From positions 62,001-126,000 of the forward strand of contig WRHY01000005.1 of assembly GCA_009783025.1 (NCBI GenBank): a stretch of DNA of 64,000 nucleotides, in the 5' to 3' direction. The stretch is from Desulfovibrionaceae bacterium (GTDB lineage Bacteria > Desulfobacterota > Desulfovibrionia > Desulfovibrionales > Desulfovibrionaceae). Numbering within the stretch: position 1 is the stretch's first letter; each line of letters opens with the position of its first letter. Positions 32,859-40,652 of the stretch are shown here, piece by piece. Both the position numbers and the translations under genes were made by a program. Below the pieces are notes generated by a model, which worked only from the letters and a program-made list of their open reading frames with translations, was not told where the DNA came from and made no database searches.

Positions 32859-34046
32859 CTAGAGTTTCATTATGTAAGCCAGAGCATACCAGGGTGGTCT
32901 ATGGTCTCTATTATCGGCACTAGCTCCGTGTGTGTGACCCCATGAGGCACCCGCACCACTCGTAGCTGAAGCGTTGCCTCCTACCTCTGTTCTTTGACTG
33001 CCACCGGAGGCGTTAGTAGCGCCCACAACATACGCAACATGCTGATGCCACGTTAATTGGTTAGAATCTATAGCATGTGCCTGTACCGTAATAGCGTGCA
33101 CGTGGGCACTGGCCCCGCCTGTGGTACCTACCGTGTACCCGTCTCCTGCGCCCACGATAAATCTGTTTCGCAAATCGGGGGTATCATTCTGCCCGTCACA
33201 TAAAGCCCACCCCGTAGGGATATTAGCTATAGCCCCAGACCACATGATAATAGCGCCACGTGGCACCGGCCCTGCTGCCTGAATAGCTTCCAACAGCGCT
33301 TGCCCTTCATTATGAACAGCAGTAAATTGCGCATCGCCTTCTTCCACGATACGGACAATCTGATTTTCCGCCGCCTCTTCAACCCGCGCTATTTGAGCGT
33401 CGCCAGCGCCGGATATCTCAAGTGCCAGCGTTTTCGATATCGTCTCTGTTTCTTCCCGCCATTCCCTTGTCTCTGAATGAAGCTGTATAACTTCATCCTT
33501 GTATTCTTCCGTGGTGTCCCGCGCTTTTTCAGCCCTGTCCGCTTCAGCGCGGGAGCGATCAGCTTCGTGTCCGGCGCTTATCGCCGATGCCGCCGCCCCA
33601 TCCCTGGCGTCAAAGATATCGGCCAGCAGGTCTTCGGGGGTCCGCTGGTCGCTGATCGGCAGCTTGACCGCCCGGCTGAGACTTTCAAACAACTCCTGAT
33701 CCTGGGCCGTGAGCCGGTCAAAGCGGTCTTCAATGACTTCCGACTGATAGCGTGAGCCTGTAACCAGGTCGGTGTGCTGTAAAAAGTCCATGTTGCGCGC
33801 GACAGTGAGCTTCCAGCCCGCGGCCAGGGCTGGCAGATCGGGTTGGGCCGGGTAGAGCGTCACCCCGCCCGGCTCATCCTGGCGTATGGTGATGTGCGCC
33901 TGTTCGGTCACGTCAGCTTCCCTGCCTTGCGGGTCGGTTACGATAACCGCGACCTGTTCCTCCCAGGCTCGGAAGGTGAACGGCCATTCCCTGACAATGC
34001 CGTCCGCGAGCATTGTCTGCGCTGATATTGTAGATTCAATGGTCAT
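32859..34046 (-). CDS. Phage tail fibre protein
   Basis: 395 residues. The N-terminal ~100 residues resemble the T7 gp17-type tail-attachment domain (WPFTFRAWEEQVAVIVTDPQ). A central helical segment has many AEADRAEKARD-type repeats. The C-terminal receptor tip has a phage collar domain (GWALCDGQNDTPDLRNRFIV, then WGHTHGASADNRDHRPPWYA). It should attach to the virion tail and bind the host. AGGAGA precedes ATG 34046. No C-type-lectin or reverse-transcriptase diversity module is present, unlike BPP-1. Confidence 0.88.
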   Translation of the reverse strand: MTIESTISAQTMLADGIVREWPFTFRAWEEQVAVIVTDPQGREADVTEQAHITIRQDEPGGVTLYPAQPDLPALAAGWKLTVARNMDFLQHTDLVTGSRYQSEVIEDRFDRLTAQDQELFESLSRAVKLPISDQRTPEDLLADIFDARDGAAASAISAGHEADRSRAEADRAEKARDTTEEYKDEVIQLHSETREWREETETISKTLALEISGAGDAQIARVEEAAENQIVRIVEEGDAQFTAVHNEGQALLEAIQAAGPVPRGAIIMWSGAIANIPTGWALCDGQNDTPDLRNRFIVGAGDGYTVGTTGGASAHVHAITVQAHAIDSNQLTWHQHVAYVVGATNASGGSQRTEVGGNASATSGAGASWGHTHGASADNRDHRPPWYALAYIMKL

Positions 34047-34083
34047 GGAGTTCTCCTTTTATGGTTCTGCCTGCTCATTGCCA

Positions 34084-34584
34084 TTAACTCATCCCGCCAC
34101 CGTAAGCGGCCATGGTTGTTTTTGCCGCTCCCTGAAGCAGTCCGCCCGCCAGCACGGCATTGGGATCCTGCTTGCTGCTGAGCAGCATGTTCGCCTCGCC
34201 CCCGTACTGTCCGGACCTGACCTCATGCCGCCAGGCAGCGACATCCCCCTCATGGATCATGGACATGGCTTCGGTTGCGCCTTCGGCCGCGGTATTCTGC
34301 AAAAGGTCCATGAAGGAGCCGGAATCAACCACCACCCCGCTTGCGCCCATCTTGGCCCGTTGCGCGCCAATGAGCACGCCGGTTTCCAGTTGTTTTCGGT
34401 TCGCATTGCGCATGGCCTGGGCTCTGGCATACGACGCCTCGTAACGGGCGTTTTCCGCATTCTGCTGCATGGCCTGCGCATTGTATTCAAGCGCCTTGTT
34501 CTGCGCGCGCGCCTGTTCAGCGCCGCTATACGCACTGTAAGCAGCGCTCGCTGCCATCATTACAAGAGGAACCCACATACCCAT
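34084..34584 (-). CDS. Internal virion/tail protein (T7 gp14-like)
   Basis: 166 residues from ATG 34584 with GGAGG 5 bp upstream. An N-terminal hydrophobic segment (PLVMMAASAAYSAYSGAEQA) is followed by Ala/Gln/Asn-rich helices (NAQAMQQNAENARYEASYAR) and GASGVVVDSGSFMDLL. This composition and position after the tail tube genes fit podovirus internal virion proteins. A family A repeat lies just upstream; an open frame runs back through it. Confidence 0.7.
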   Translation of the reverse strand: MGMWVPLVMMAASAAYSAYSGAEQARAQNKALEYNAQAMQQNAENARYEASYARAQAMRNANRKQLETGVLIGAQRAKMGASGVVVDSGSFMDLLQNTAAEGATEAMSMIHEGDVAAWRHEVRSGQYGGEANMLLSSKQDPNAVLAGGLLQGAAKTTMAAYGGGMS

Positions 34585-34603
34585 ATATCCACCTCCAATT
34601 TTC

Positions 34604-34729
34604 GGTAGTGCCCAGGTTTGCCGTGATACTTCGTCAGGCTTGCTCTGTGCTCCGGGGCAGGGCCGAAGAGCCCAGCCCCATCGCCCATAGCTGCGCCTTC
34701 CTCGTCTGACGCCAAACCTGGGCACTACC
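34604..34729. repeat. Family A repeat, copy 6, between phage tail genes
   Basis: 126 bp. Arms GGTAGTGCCCAGGTTTG / CAAACCTGGGCACTACC both carry CCCAGG in place of the usual CTCAG. It lies between the tail-tube gene stop (34736) and the next gene start (34584). Confidence 0.9.
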
Positions 34730-34735
34730 GGCTCT

Positions 34736-36781
34736 TTACCCCTGAATATCCACATCCAATACCAACGAACTGATAGTAAACGGCAGCGGCTTGTTCTGCG
34801 CAAACCATATCCGGCCCTCGGGCGAGAAATCGCAATTGGGCATGAACTCCACAAAACGGCTCTCCGGCTGCACGGCCAGGTCATACTGTTCCGGCACGGC
34901 CGGAATGTCATAAAGCCGGTCCGGCGCTGGACCATACTGCCCGGTGACGCTGCCGATAACGCCGATCAGGCTTTTTCCGTAGGTGCGGGTTTTTCCGAGC
35001 GTGGCCCCGTTCTGCGCATCCGCCTCCGGGGTCTGCGGACACATCAGGGAACAGTAGGGCAGGCCCACATGAATGACCGAAGCCTTGTCCGCCAGAGTGA
35101 TTTTTCCCCCGGCCACCACCCGGTCCGCCTCCGGGGAACCGTCGGCCAGAACGGACACGGTCTTGCCCTCCAGATGATCCAGACCAAACACCACATCCGT
35201 GGGCTCGCCCGCGTAGGAGAGCCCGGCATCCACATAAAAGGCGTCCTTGATGTCGTCGTGCAGATAATTCCAGCGTGACTGGAACATCTCGAGATACCAG
35301 CGCTTTTCCCCTTGCGCCTCACGCTCCACAACAACATAGAGGTCGTCCTGCTTATACCCGGCCGTGCAGGCCACGGAGAGATAGCGTCCCTGGGTGGTAA
35401 CGCGCGTCCAGCCCCAGATGTCGTGCTCCTTCATGTACACCAGGGCCAGCATGACTCCGTCGTTGCGCACCGCCCAGACCGTGGAACCCGGCGACTGCTG
35501 GTACTCCCACTGCCGTATCATGTAGTCGTCGAACAGATGCGAGGCCATGACCGACAAATCGCTCCCGGCATAGCCGTCCCGCTCCAGGGAATAAAAGAGA
35601 TCCCGCACCCGGCTGCCCTGGCGCTGCACATGCAGCACCGAGTTGCCGATGATGAGCGGCCGTATCTTGATGCTGCCCCAGTAACTTTGCTCGCGCACAC
35701 TGATGCTGCTCGGCGTAACAACGCCCTGGTCCGCGCCGATGGCCTTGTACTCGCTGCCCGAAGTGCCGATGAGCAAATCCCCGAAGGAAGCCACCCACTG
35801 AATGCGGTCGATTCTGCCGGAGGCAATGGCAAACTCCAGCATGTCGTCATCCTTGAGCGGCTTTGACTTGGAGAATTCCTCATAGTTGCCCGTGCGACTG
35901 GAATACCACTTCTGCGGCTCCAGGGCCGGGGACCCGAGAACAAGCCGCTGCTGATGAAAACAGACCGTGCCCGGATTATTGCCCTGCACAAAGGGATTCT
36001 GCCGCTCCGGCGGCGTATCGCCCGCGTCCGGCACGTAATTGTCGTCCCTGAACGAAGTGGTGTCGGCCACGCCCACCAGGCCGTAGACCCCGGCATGCTG
36101 GCGGTAGACGTTGTATTCCACCGCGCCCGCCACCGCGCTCCAGTAGACCATGGCATAGTCGCCCACCACCCAGTCGCTCGGATGCTTGGCGCTCGGCTGC
36201 ACGCCCCTGGCCGCGTTGGAGATCGCGCCTGCGGCATTGACCGCCACAACCTTGTACCTGAGTTCATACCCGCCCGCGGACCCGGAAAAGCCCACGGTGA
36301 CCGAGGCCGGCGCGGGCAGGGGCGGCGCAAAGCTCACGGCCGCGATACGCCAGTCCGCATGCCCGTACCGGGAAACCTTGCGCAGCGCGTGCGAGGTATG
36401 GGCCAGATACATGAGGTCCCCGGACTGCGCGTAATCAAGGTCGTACAATTCCGCTTCAGTATACGGAGCCGCGATGGTCACCGGATTGCCCGCCGCATCG
36501 CGCACAAAACCGCCGCGCTGGGCAATACGGATTTGCCCCTCCTGCACGACCAGCACATAGTTCTGCGCCGGGTCGGAAGAAAACTGGAAGGGCAGCAGCA
36601 CGGCCGGTCCGCCCAGGTCTTCCAGGAAATAGGTGCCCATCCTGCGGCGCAAAGGCCCATGCAACTCGGGAAGGAAATTTTCAATGTAGCGGCAGCTTGC
36701 GGCATACTTGCCCAGGTCGTAGCGCGCTGAAAGGTTGGGGCTCACTTCGCCCCCGGTGAAATTCCTGTAGGCGACTCTCAT
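34736..36781 (-). CDS. Tail tubular protein B-like (podovirus nozzle)
   Basis: 681 residues from ATG 36781. The N-terminus (NFTGGEVSPNLSARYDLGKY, CRYIENFLPELHGPLRRRMG) is typical of the large tail-tube/nozzle protein family in T7-like and BPP-1-like phages, as are WYSSRTGNYEEFS and repeated fibronectin-like beta segments. The start overlaps the preceding gene's stop (ATGA). It forms the tail channel with the protein encoded at 36778-37395. Confidence 0.85.
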   Translation of the reverse strand: MRVAYRNFTGGEVSPNLSARYDLGKYAASCRYIENFLPELHGPLRRRMGTYFLEDLGGPAVLLPFQFSSDPAQNYVLVVQEGQIRIAQRGGFVRDAAGNPVTIAAPYTEAELYDLDYAQSGDLMYLAHTSHALRKVSRYGHADWRIAAVSFAPPLPAPASVTVGFSGSAGGYELRYKVVAVNAAGAISNAARGVQPSAKHPSDWVVGDYAMVYWSAVAGAVEYNVYRQHAGVYGLVGVADTTSFRDDNYVPDAGDTPPERQNPFVQGNNPGTVCFHQQRLVLGSPALEPQKWYSSRTGNYEEFSKSKPLKDDDMLEFAIASGRIDRIQWVASFGDLLIGTSGSEYKAIGADQGVVTPSSISVREQSYWGSIKIRPLIIGNSVLHVQRQGSRVRDLFYSLERDGYAGSDLSVMASHLFDDYMIRQWEYQQSPGSTVWAVRNDGVMLALVYMKEHDIWGWTRVTTQGRYLSVACTAGYKQDDLYVVVEREAQGEKRWYLEMFQSRWNYLHDDIKDAFYVDAGLSYAGEPTDVVFGLDHLEGKTVSVLADGSPEADRVVAGGKITLADKASVIHVGLPYCSLMCPQTPEADAQNGATLGKTRTYGKSLIGVIGSVTGQYGPAPDRLYDIPAVPEQYDLAVQPESRFVEFMPNCDFSPEGRIWFAQNKPLPFTISSLVLDVDIQG

Positions 36782-37395
36782 CGGCCGCACTCCCTTTGCA
36801 CCGCGTCGCCCCACAGATCATGGCCGCCGTTCCAGTTGGCCGAAGCATCCTGAAAACGCCTGCCTTCCCCGGCATCGCGCAGCCGGGCCGCCTCAAGGGC
36901 GCGCTGATACAGGGTCTCGGCCTCCTGCAACAGGGAGGCGCTGCTTTTCAAGAGCGGCTTTACCAGAAAGGTTTGCAGCTTCCTGGCCACGGCCTGGGTA
37001 AAATGCGTGTCATACTTGCCTGTGTCGTCGATATAGCGCGTAAAATGCGCAAAAGCCTCGTCCAGGTTGCACAGAATCAAGGTGCGGTCCAAAACGTCCA
37101 CGGTCTCGAAACAGACGCTCTTTCTTCCGCCTTCGCACATCAGAAAATGCAACAGCACGCACTTCTTGGGTTTGACATAGGCATAGGCATAGACCCCGGA
37201 CCACCCTTCCGGCATGGCCGCCGGGGTCAGACGCTCCCGCGCCTGCGCGAAATTCCAGGGATGTTCCCGCAGCACAAGCTCAAGCGCATGACGATAATAC
37301 AGCTTGCAGTACTCGGCGCTCGGCCTGCGTTCATCAATGGAAGCAATGGACGGCTCGCCGAGATAGCCGAGCGCCATATTACAGATAGCGATCAT
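36778..37395 (-). CDS. Tail tubular protein A-like (gatekeeper/adaptor)
   Basis: 205 residues from ATG 37395 (GGAG upstream). Helical protein with ICNMALGYLGEPSIASIDER, YYRHALELVLREHPWNFAQA and RYIDDTGKYDTHFTQAVARK, characteristic of T7 gp11-type head-tail adaptors. It overlaps the nozzle gene by 4 bp. Confidence 0.85.
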   Translation of the reverse strand: MIAICNMALGYLGEPSIASIDERRPSAEYCKLYYRHALELVLREHPWNFAQARERLTPAAMPEGWSGVYAYAYVKPKKCVLLHFLMCEGGRKSVCFETVDVLDRTLILCNLDEAFAHFTRYIDDTGKYDTHFTQAVARKLQTFLVKPLLKSSASLLQEAETLYQRALEAARLRDAGEGRRFQDASANWNGGHDLWGDAVQRECGR

Positions 37396-37467
37396 GAGGA
37401 CTCCACCGGAGCGGGGGCACGGGCGCGGTCTGGCGTCAAACCGCACCCGTGCTCCACCCCGTTATGG

Positions 37468-37794
37468 TTACTTGTTTTTCGTCTTCAAGGCCTTGACGGG
37501 CAAAGAAGACGCCGCCCCGGCCGTCATGTCCTCAAGCGTGGGGCCTGACAATTCCGCAGGATGGCGGAATTGGACGTTGCCGCAGGCAACACCCGAAGGG
37601 CGAGCCACAGGAGGTGGCGAGTCAGCTTTCCGTCCCGCCTCCGGGACAACAGCGCCGTCGTCCACTTCTTCCAGGTGTTTCGGACAGGGATCAAAGCGCT
37701 CCCAGCGGAACAACTCTCCAGGCTCGCGCAGACCGCCGATATGGCAGGTCGCCTTTGCCCTGTAGATGACATGGATAGTGTGTTCAGCGCTCAT
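37468..37794 (-). CDS. Small phage protein carrying an in-frame family C repeat
   Basis: 108 residues. The N-terminal ~45 residues (HTIHVIYRAKATCHIGGLRE) look like the real domain. The stretch PPPVARPSGVACGNVQFRHP is the translation of a family C hairpin repeat (37544-37626). The tail is Lys-rich. The start ATG directly follows the cement gene stop. Function unknown; the position between cement and tail adaptor suggests a head-tail protein. Confidence 0.6.
   Translation of the reverse strand: MSAEHTIHVIYRAKATCHIGGLREPGELFRWERFDPCPKHLEEVDDGAVVPEAGRKADSPPPVARPSGVACGNVQFRHPAELSGPTLEDMTAGAASSLPVKALKTKNK
37544..37626. repeat. Family C three-hairpin repeat, copy 1
   Basis: About 83 bp ending in TGAC/GTCA-type termini. 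It has three stems: ATTCCGC-AGGATG-GCGGAAT, GTTGCC-GCA-GGCAAC, and GCCAC-AGGAG-GTGGC. Copy 2 (44541-44628) keeps the outer two stems but has a different middle stem. Confidence 0.75.
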
Positions 37795-38202
37795 TTACAG
37801 CACGACCTGGCCCTTGGAGATGTACAAACCGCGCCGGTACCAACCAAGCTGCTCCTGGGTCACGCCCGCCCACAGCTTGCCCATGGTGGCCCCGGCCACC
37901 ACGTAATTCAGCCGGACAAAGCGGGATCGCGTTTCCTGCGGGAGGCTGAAACTCAGCCTGGGATCCATCTTGGTCAACTCCTTGAACACAAAGCTGCCCG
38001 TGGTGGTAAAGGTCACGCCGTCGTCGGATTCCTGCACGTTGACGGTCATGGTGGCCCCGTTGTTGTACGGGCTGGTCACAACCATCGTGACGTTCACCGG
38101 GTCCCCGGTCCCGCTGAAGGGCATCAGGCTCACCACCTCGCTGTTGCCGGTGGCCGTAACGGTCTTGTTGTCGGTAAAAATGCCGAATGCATCGGTGATC
38201 AT
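37795..38202 (-). CDS. Capsid cement/decoration protein (Bbp16-like)
   Basis: 135 residues from ATG 38202 (AAGGAG upstream). Beta-rich, starting ITDAFGIFTDNKTVTATGNS as in the Bbp16 family that cements the BPP-1 capsid; NVQESDDGVTFTTTGSF and LNYVVAGATMGKLWAGVT follow. It is immediately downstream of the capsid gene. Confidence 0.8.
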   Translation of the reverse strand: MITDAFGIFTDNKTVTATGNSEVVSLMPFSGTGDPVNVTMVVTSPYNNGATMTVNVQESDDGVTFTTTGSFVFKELTKMDPRLSFSLPQETRSRFVRLNYVVAGATMGKLWAGVTQEQLGWYRRGLYISKGQVVL

Positions 38203-38224
38203 TGTTTTTCTCCTTAAGTTATAT

Positions 38225-38278
38225 TTTGGAGGGACTCTGTCCCTCCAAACCACCCTGCAAGGGGGCGTGGCCCCCTTG
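38225..38278. terminator. Two hairpins between capsid and cement genes
   Basis: TTTGGAGGGAC / GTCCCTCCAAA (38225-38249) and CAAGGGGG / CCCCCTTG (38258-38278). Together with the family B repeat at 38294 they separate the capsid gene from downstream genes and may stop part of the transcription or mark processing sites. Confidence 0.55.
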
Positions 38279-38293
38279 ACCCGCAAATTGGGG

Positions 38294-38349
38294 GTGCAGG
38301 GGAATCATTCCCCTGCCGGGGGAGTCTGAGGGGGGCAGAGCCCCCTCAG
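38294..38349. repeat. Family B double-hairpin repeat, copy 2
   Basis: Near-identical to 6474-6530, here inside the prophage and directly after the capsid stop codon. Hairpins GCAGGGGAAT...ATTCCCCTGC and CTGAGGGGG...CCCCCTCAG. Confidence 0.75.
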
Positions 38350-38350
38350 G

Positions 38351-39376
38351 TTACGCCGCCGGAACAGGCCCGAGCGCGGCTTCGGTTTCCAGAATGGCGT
38401 CGCACTGGCGCACGGCCGAACCGTGCAAGTGGGGCACGTTTTTGGACCTGAACAAATCGCCATAGATGAGACGCACATTCCCGGCGTCCGAGGCCTGAAG
38501 CTCCAGGGCGGTCATGACGATTTCCGGCACATACCAGATCAGGCGCGAACGCTTTTCCGCCGGAACCTTGTTCTTGGCGATGATGGTCAGGCGGTGCAGA
38601 TCCACAAAGCCCGGATCGCCCTTCTTGAGCATCAGCTTGTCCACCGGGATGTTGCAGACGCGCACGTTGGGACGCCAGTCCGCGACCGCCAGGCCCACGT
38701 TCCAGGACACCAGATCGCCCGTGGCCCGGAAGGCGTTGCCGTTCTCGTCATAAGCGTCAAAGTTGTGCAGGTCTTCATGCTTGAGCCCGGCCGTGGACCC
38801 CTTGGGGAAAATGCCGAAGGTCTCGCGCTCTCCCCAGACCACACCGTACATGGAGGTGCATCCCGCGCCCGTGCCCCCGGCATCCACCACGTTGGGCGCG
38901 TCCTTGTAGGCGTAACGCATGGCCAGACCGTTGATGCCGAGCGGGTTGTTCTTCACGTCGCCGTAAAAGATGGCCTTGGCCAACTCCTGGCGCATGGACT
39001 CGCCAAAGGCCTTGATTTCCCCGAGACGATAGTTCGCCATCCGATCCTTGTGGATTTCCAGGAGCTTCAGGTCAATCATGCTGCGGCCTTCCAGCATGCC
39101 CACCGGGTCCTTGACCAGGGAGACATGGCTTTTGCTGGGCGGCGTGCCGCGATACAACTGCCGCCAGTAAACGGTGGGGATTTTGGTTCTCAGGAGCGTG
39201 CGGTTGCCGTCCGTGTCCGAGGCTTCCATGAACGTGATGTCGTCCAGAATGGAGTTCGACTGGTCCATGACCTCGATGATGTTGTGCGCTTTCTTGCCGT
39301 CATCGTTGTTTTTGTAAAACACGCCCCAGTCCGCCAGAGTGCGGACAGTAGAAGCGTTCATGTCGGATGTTGCCAT
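38351..39376 (-). CDS. Major capsid protein (Bbp17-like podovirus)
   Basis: 341 residues. HK97-fold type capsid related to BPP-1 Bbp17: NASTVRTLADWGVFYKNNDD, VYWRQLYRGTPPSKSHVSLV, FYGDVKNNPLGINGLAMRYA and GMLEGRSMIDLKL are hallmark segments. AAGGAA precedes ATG 39376. Upstream lie a prophage promoter (39817-39845) and the kinase-domain gene cluster. Confidence 0.9.
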   Translation of the reverse strand: MATSDMNASTVRTLADWGVFYKNNDDGKKAHNIIEVMDQSNSILDDITFMEASDTDGNRTLLRTKIPTVYWRQLYRGTPPSKSHVSLVKDPVGMLEGRSMIDLKLLEIHKDRMANYRLGEIKAFGESMRQELAKAIFYGDVKNNPLGINGLAMRYAYKDAPNVVDAGGTGAGCTSMYGVVWGERETFGIFPKGSTAGLKHEDLHNFDAYDENGNAFRATGDLVSWNVGLAVADWRPNVRVCNIPVDKLMLKKGDPGFVDLHRLTIIAKNKVPAEKRSRLIWYVPEIVMTALELQASDAGNVRLIYGDLFRSKNVPHLHGSAVRQCDAILETEAALGPVPAA

Positions 39377-39422
39377 GTGTTTTTTCCTTTTTTAGATGTC
39401 GCTCGATCCCTACGTCCTGTAG

Positions 39423-39456
39423 GGACACTCGCTGTCGGGCTTGTTGCTTCGCCGGG
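39423..39456. repeat. Family D leader repeat, copy 1
   Basis: 34-bp element beginning GGACACTCGCTGTCGGGC and ending TTCGCCGGG. It matches 54331-54364 with two differences. Both lie about 50-120 bp upstream of a phage gene start (capsid, holin) and next to a small hairpin. Confidence 0.6.
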
Positions 39457-39816
39457 GCCTTTTTCGATACGCCCACCCGCGCTTCGCTTGGGACGGGCAG
39501 GCCCGGCTCGCGTGAGTTGCCGTTGTATCGGTTCTCTTGTCACGTAAGGCACACAGCGCCGCCGGTGCTATCTTGAGGCGCGGTGAAATTTTTCAGGTAA
39601 TGTATGAAAGCCGCCGCCCTCGCTGTTTCGGCTCCGCCAGGGCGAAACAGGAGATGGGCAAGGCATGGCTTGCGGCGATATAAGGAGAGCAGGGGGGCTG
39701 TGCGCGGCTTGATGCGGCGCACTGGAATGCTAAGGCAGAGAAACTATGGTCGGGACAAGGCTGGTCTGGCAGGACTCACGGCAAGAAAGCTCTCTTCTTG
39801 CGCGTTTGGTGAGATA

Positions 39817-39845
39817 ACTATACTTTTTCCGTATATAAATGTCAA
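39817..39845 (-). promoter_or_regulatory. Prophage-type promoter 1, towards capsid gene
   Basis: Minus strand TTGACA (39840-39845), 17-bp spacer beginning TTTATATAC, TATAGT (39817-39822), then TTATCTC...AAACGCG. Matches promoters at 48266-48294 and 49271-49299. Confidence 0.7.
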
Positions 39846-39922
39846 CATAAAATTAATAGTTCCACGATATATTTTTTGAGATGGCGTTTTCACGCTTCTG
39901 TTCAGGAGTGGCGCGGCTGCCC

Positions 39923-40138
39923 CTACGGCGTCTCAACCTTTGCCTCAATATTGGCCGCAAGATTGGCTACAAAAGCGCGGGCAGCTAGTTCCCCATATTC
40001 TTCACGCGGCAGGGCTCCAAGCAGAGCTTCCGCTTCATCATCCGGCATCTGTAGTACTACTTCAAAGGCTTTATCCGGGTCCTGCTTAATCAGCTCCGTT
40101 AAGGATTCTACGGTATATTTCTTCTGTGATGGTGCCAT
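39923..40138 (-). CDS. Small acidic protein, tandem copy 3
   Basis: 71 residues from ATG 40138 (CAGGAG 7 bp upstream). Acidic and helical: APSQKKYTVESLTELIKQDP, PDKAFEVVLQMPDDEAEALL, ending ANIEAKVETP. It is the third of three tandem paralogs whose starts are spaced exactly 257 bp. They follow a gene for a zeta-kinase-like protein, so an antitoxin or protective role is possible. No family is recognised. Confidence 0.75.
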   Translation of the reverse strand: MAPSQKKYTVESLTELIKQDPDKAFEVVLQMPDDEAEALLGALPREEYGELAARAFVANLAANIEAKVETP

Positions 40139-40179
40139 TTTTGTACTCCTGTTCAAGAGCGGCACGGCCGCGCTACGCG

Positions 40180-40395
40180 TTACGGCGTCTCAACTTTTGC
40201 CGCAAGATTGGCCGCAAGATTGGCTACGACAGCGCGGTCAACTAATTCATTATATTCTTCAAATGGCAGAGCTGCAAGTAGAACACCCGCTTCATCTTTC
40301 GACATCTGTAGTACCACTTCAAAGGCTTTATCCGGGTCCTGCTTAATCAGCTCCGTTAAGGATTCTACGGTATATTTCTTCTGTGGTGGTGCCAT
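40180..40395 (-). CDS. Small acidic protein, tandem copy 2
   Basis: 71 residues from ATG 40395. Paralogous to copies 1 and 3 (APPQKKYTVESLTELIKQDP; middle part differs: MSKDEAGVLLAALPFEEYNE). The preceding DNA (TTGAACAGGAGTACAAAA) repeats the codons for LEQEYK near the end of the upstream large protein, showing how the unit was duplicated. Confidence 0.75.
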   Translation of the reverse strand: MAPPQKKYTVESLTELIKQDPDKAFEVVLQMSKDEAGVLLAALPFEEYNELVDRAVVANLAANLAAKVETP

Positions 40396-40436
40396 TTTTG
40401 TACTCCTGTTCAAGAGCGGCACGGCCGCGCTACGCG

Positions 40437-40652
40437 TTACGGCGTCTCCACCTTTGCCGCGACATTGGCCGCAAGATTGGCTGCGACCGCGCGGACAGAT
40501 AGTTTGCTATAATCTTCAAATGCCAGGGCTCCAACCAGAACATCCGCTTCATCTTTCGGCATCTGTATGACCACTTCAAAGGCTTTATCCGGATCTTGTC
40601 TAATTAGCTCCGTTAAGGATTCTAAGGTATATTTCTTTTGTGATGGTGCCAT
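40437..40652 (-). CDS. Small acidic protein, tandem copy 1, overlapping toxin-like gene
   Basis: 71 residues from ATG 40652, with AGGAG upstream. Its first 53 bases overlap the 3' end of the 964-residue protein gene in another frame, so translation is probably coupled. Sequence APSQKKYTLESLTELIRQDP, AFEDYSKLSVRAVAANLAAN. This is likely the ancestral copy, because the overlap with the large gene is intact only here. Confidence 0.75.
   Translation of the reverse strand: MAPSQKKYTLESLTELIRQDPDKAFEVVIQMPKDEADVLVGALAFEDYSKLSVRAVAANLAANVAAKVETP

Larger units (their letters stand above)
39377..39922. other. Capsid leader region (no gene supported)
   Basis: 546 bp. Holds the family D element at 39423-39456 with a neighbouring GTCCCTAC/GTAGGGA hairpin, the prophage-type promoter at 39817-39845, and AT-rich sequence at 39830-39880. 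Frames here have no ribosome sites and no recognisable protein. Confidence 0.6.

Noticed and set aside
39604..39879. 91-codon plus-strand frame in the capsid leader
   Set aside because: No ribosome site, low-quality sequence, and it overlaps the prophage promoter on the other strand.
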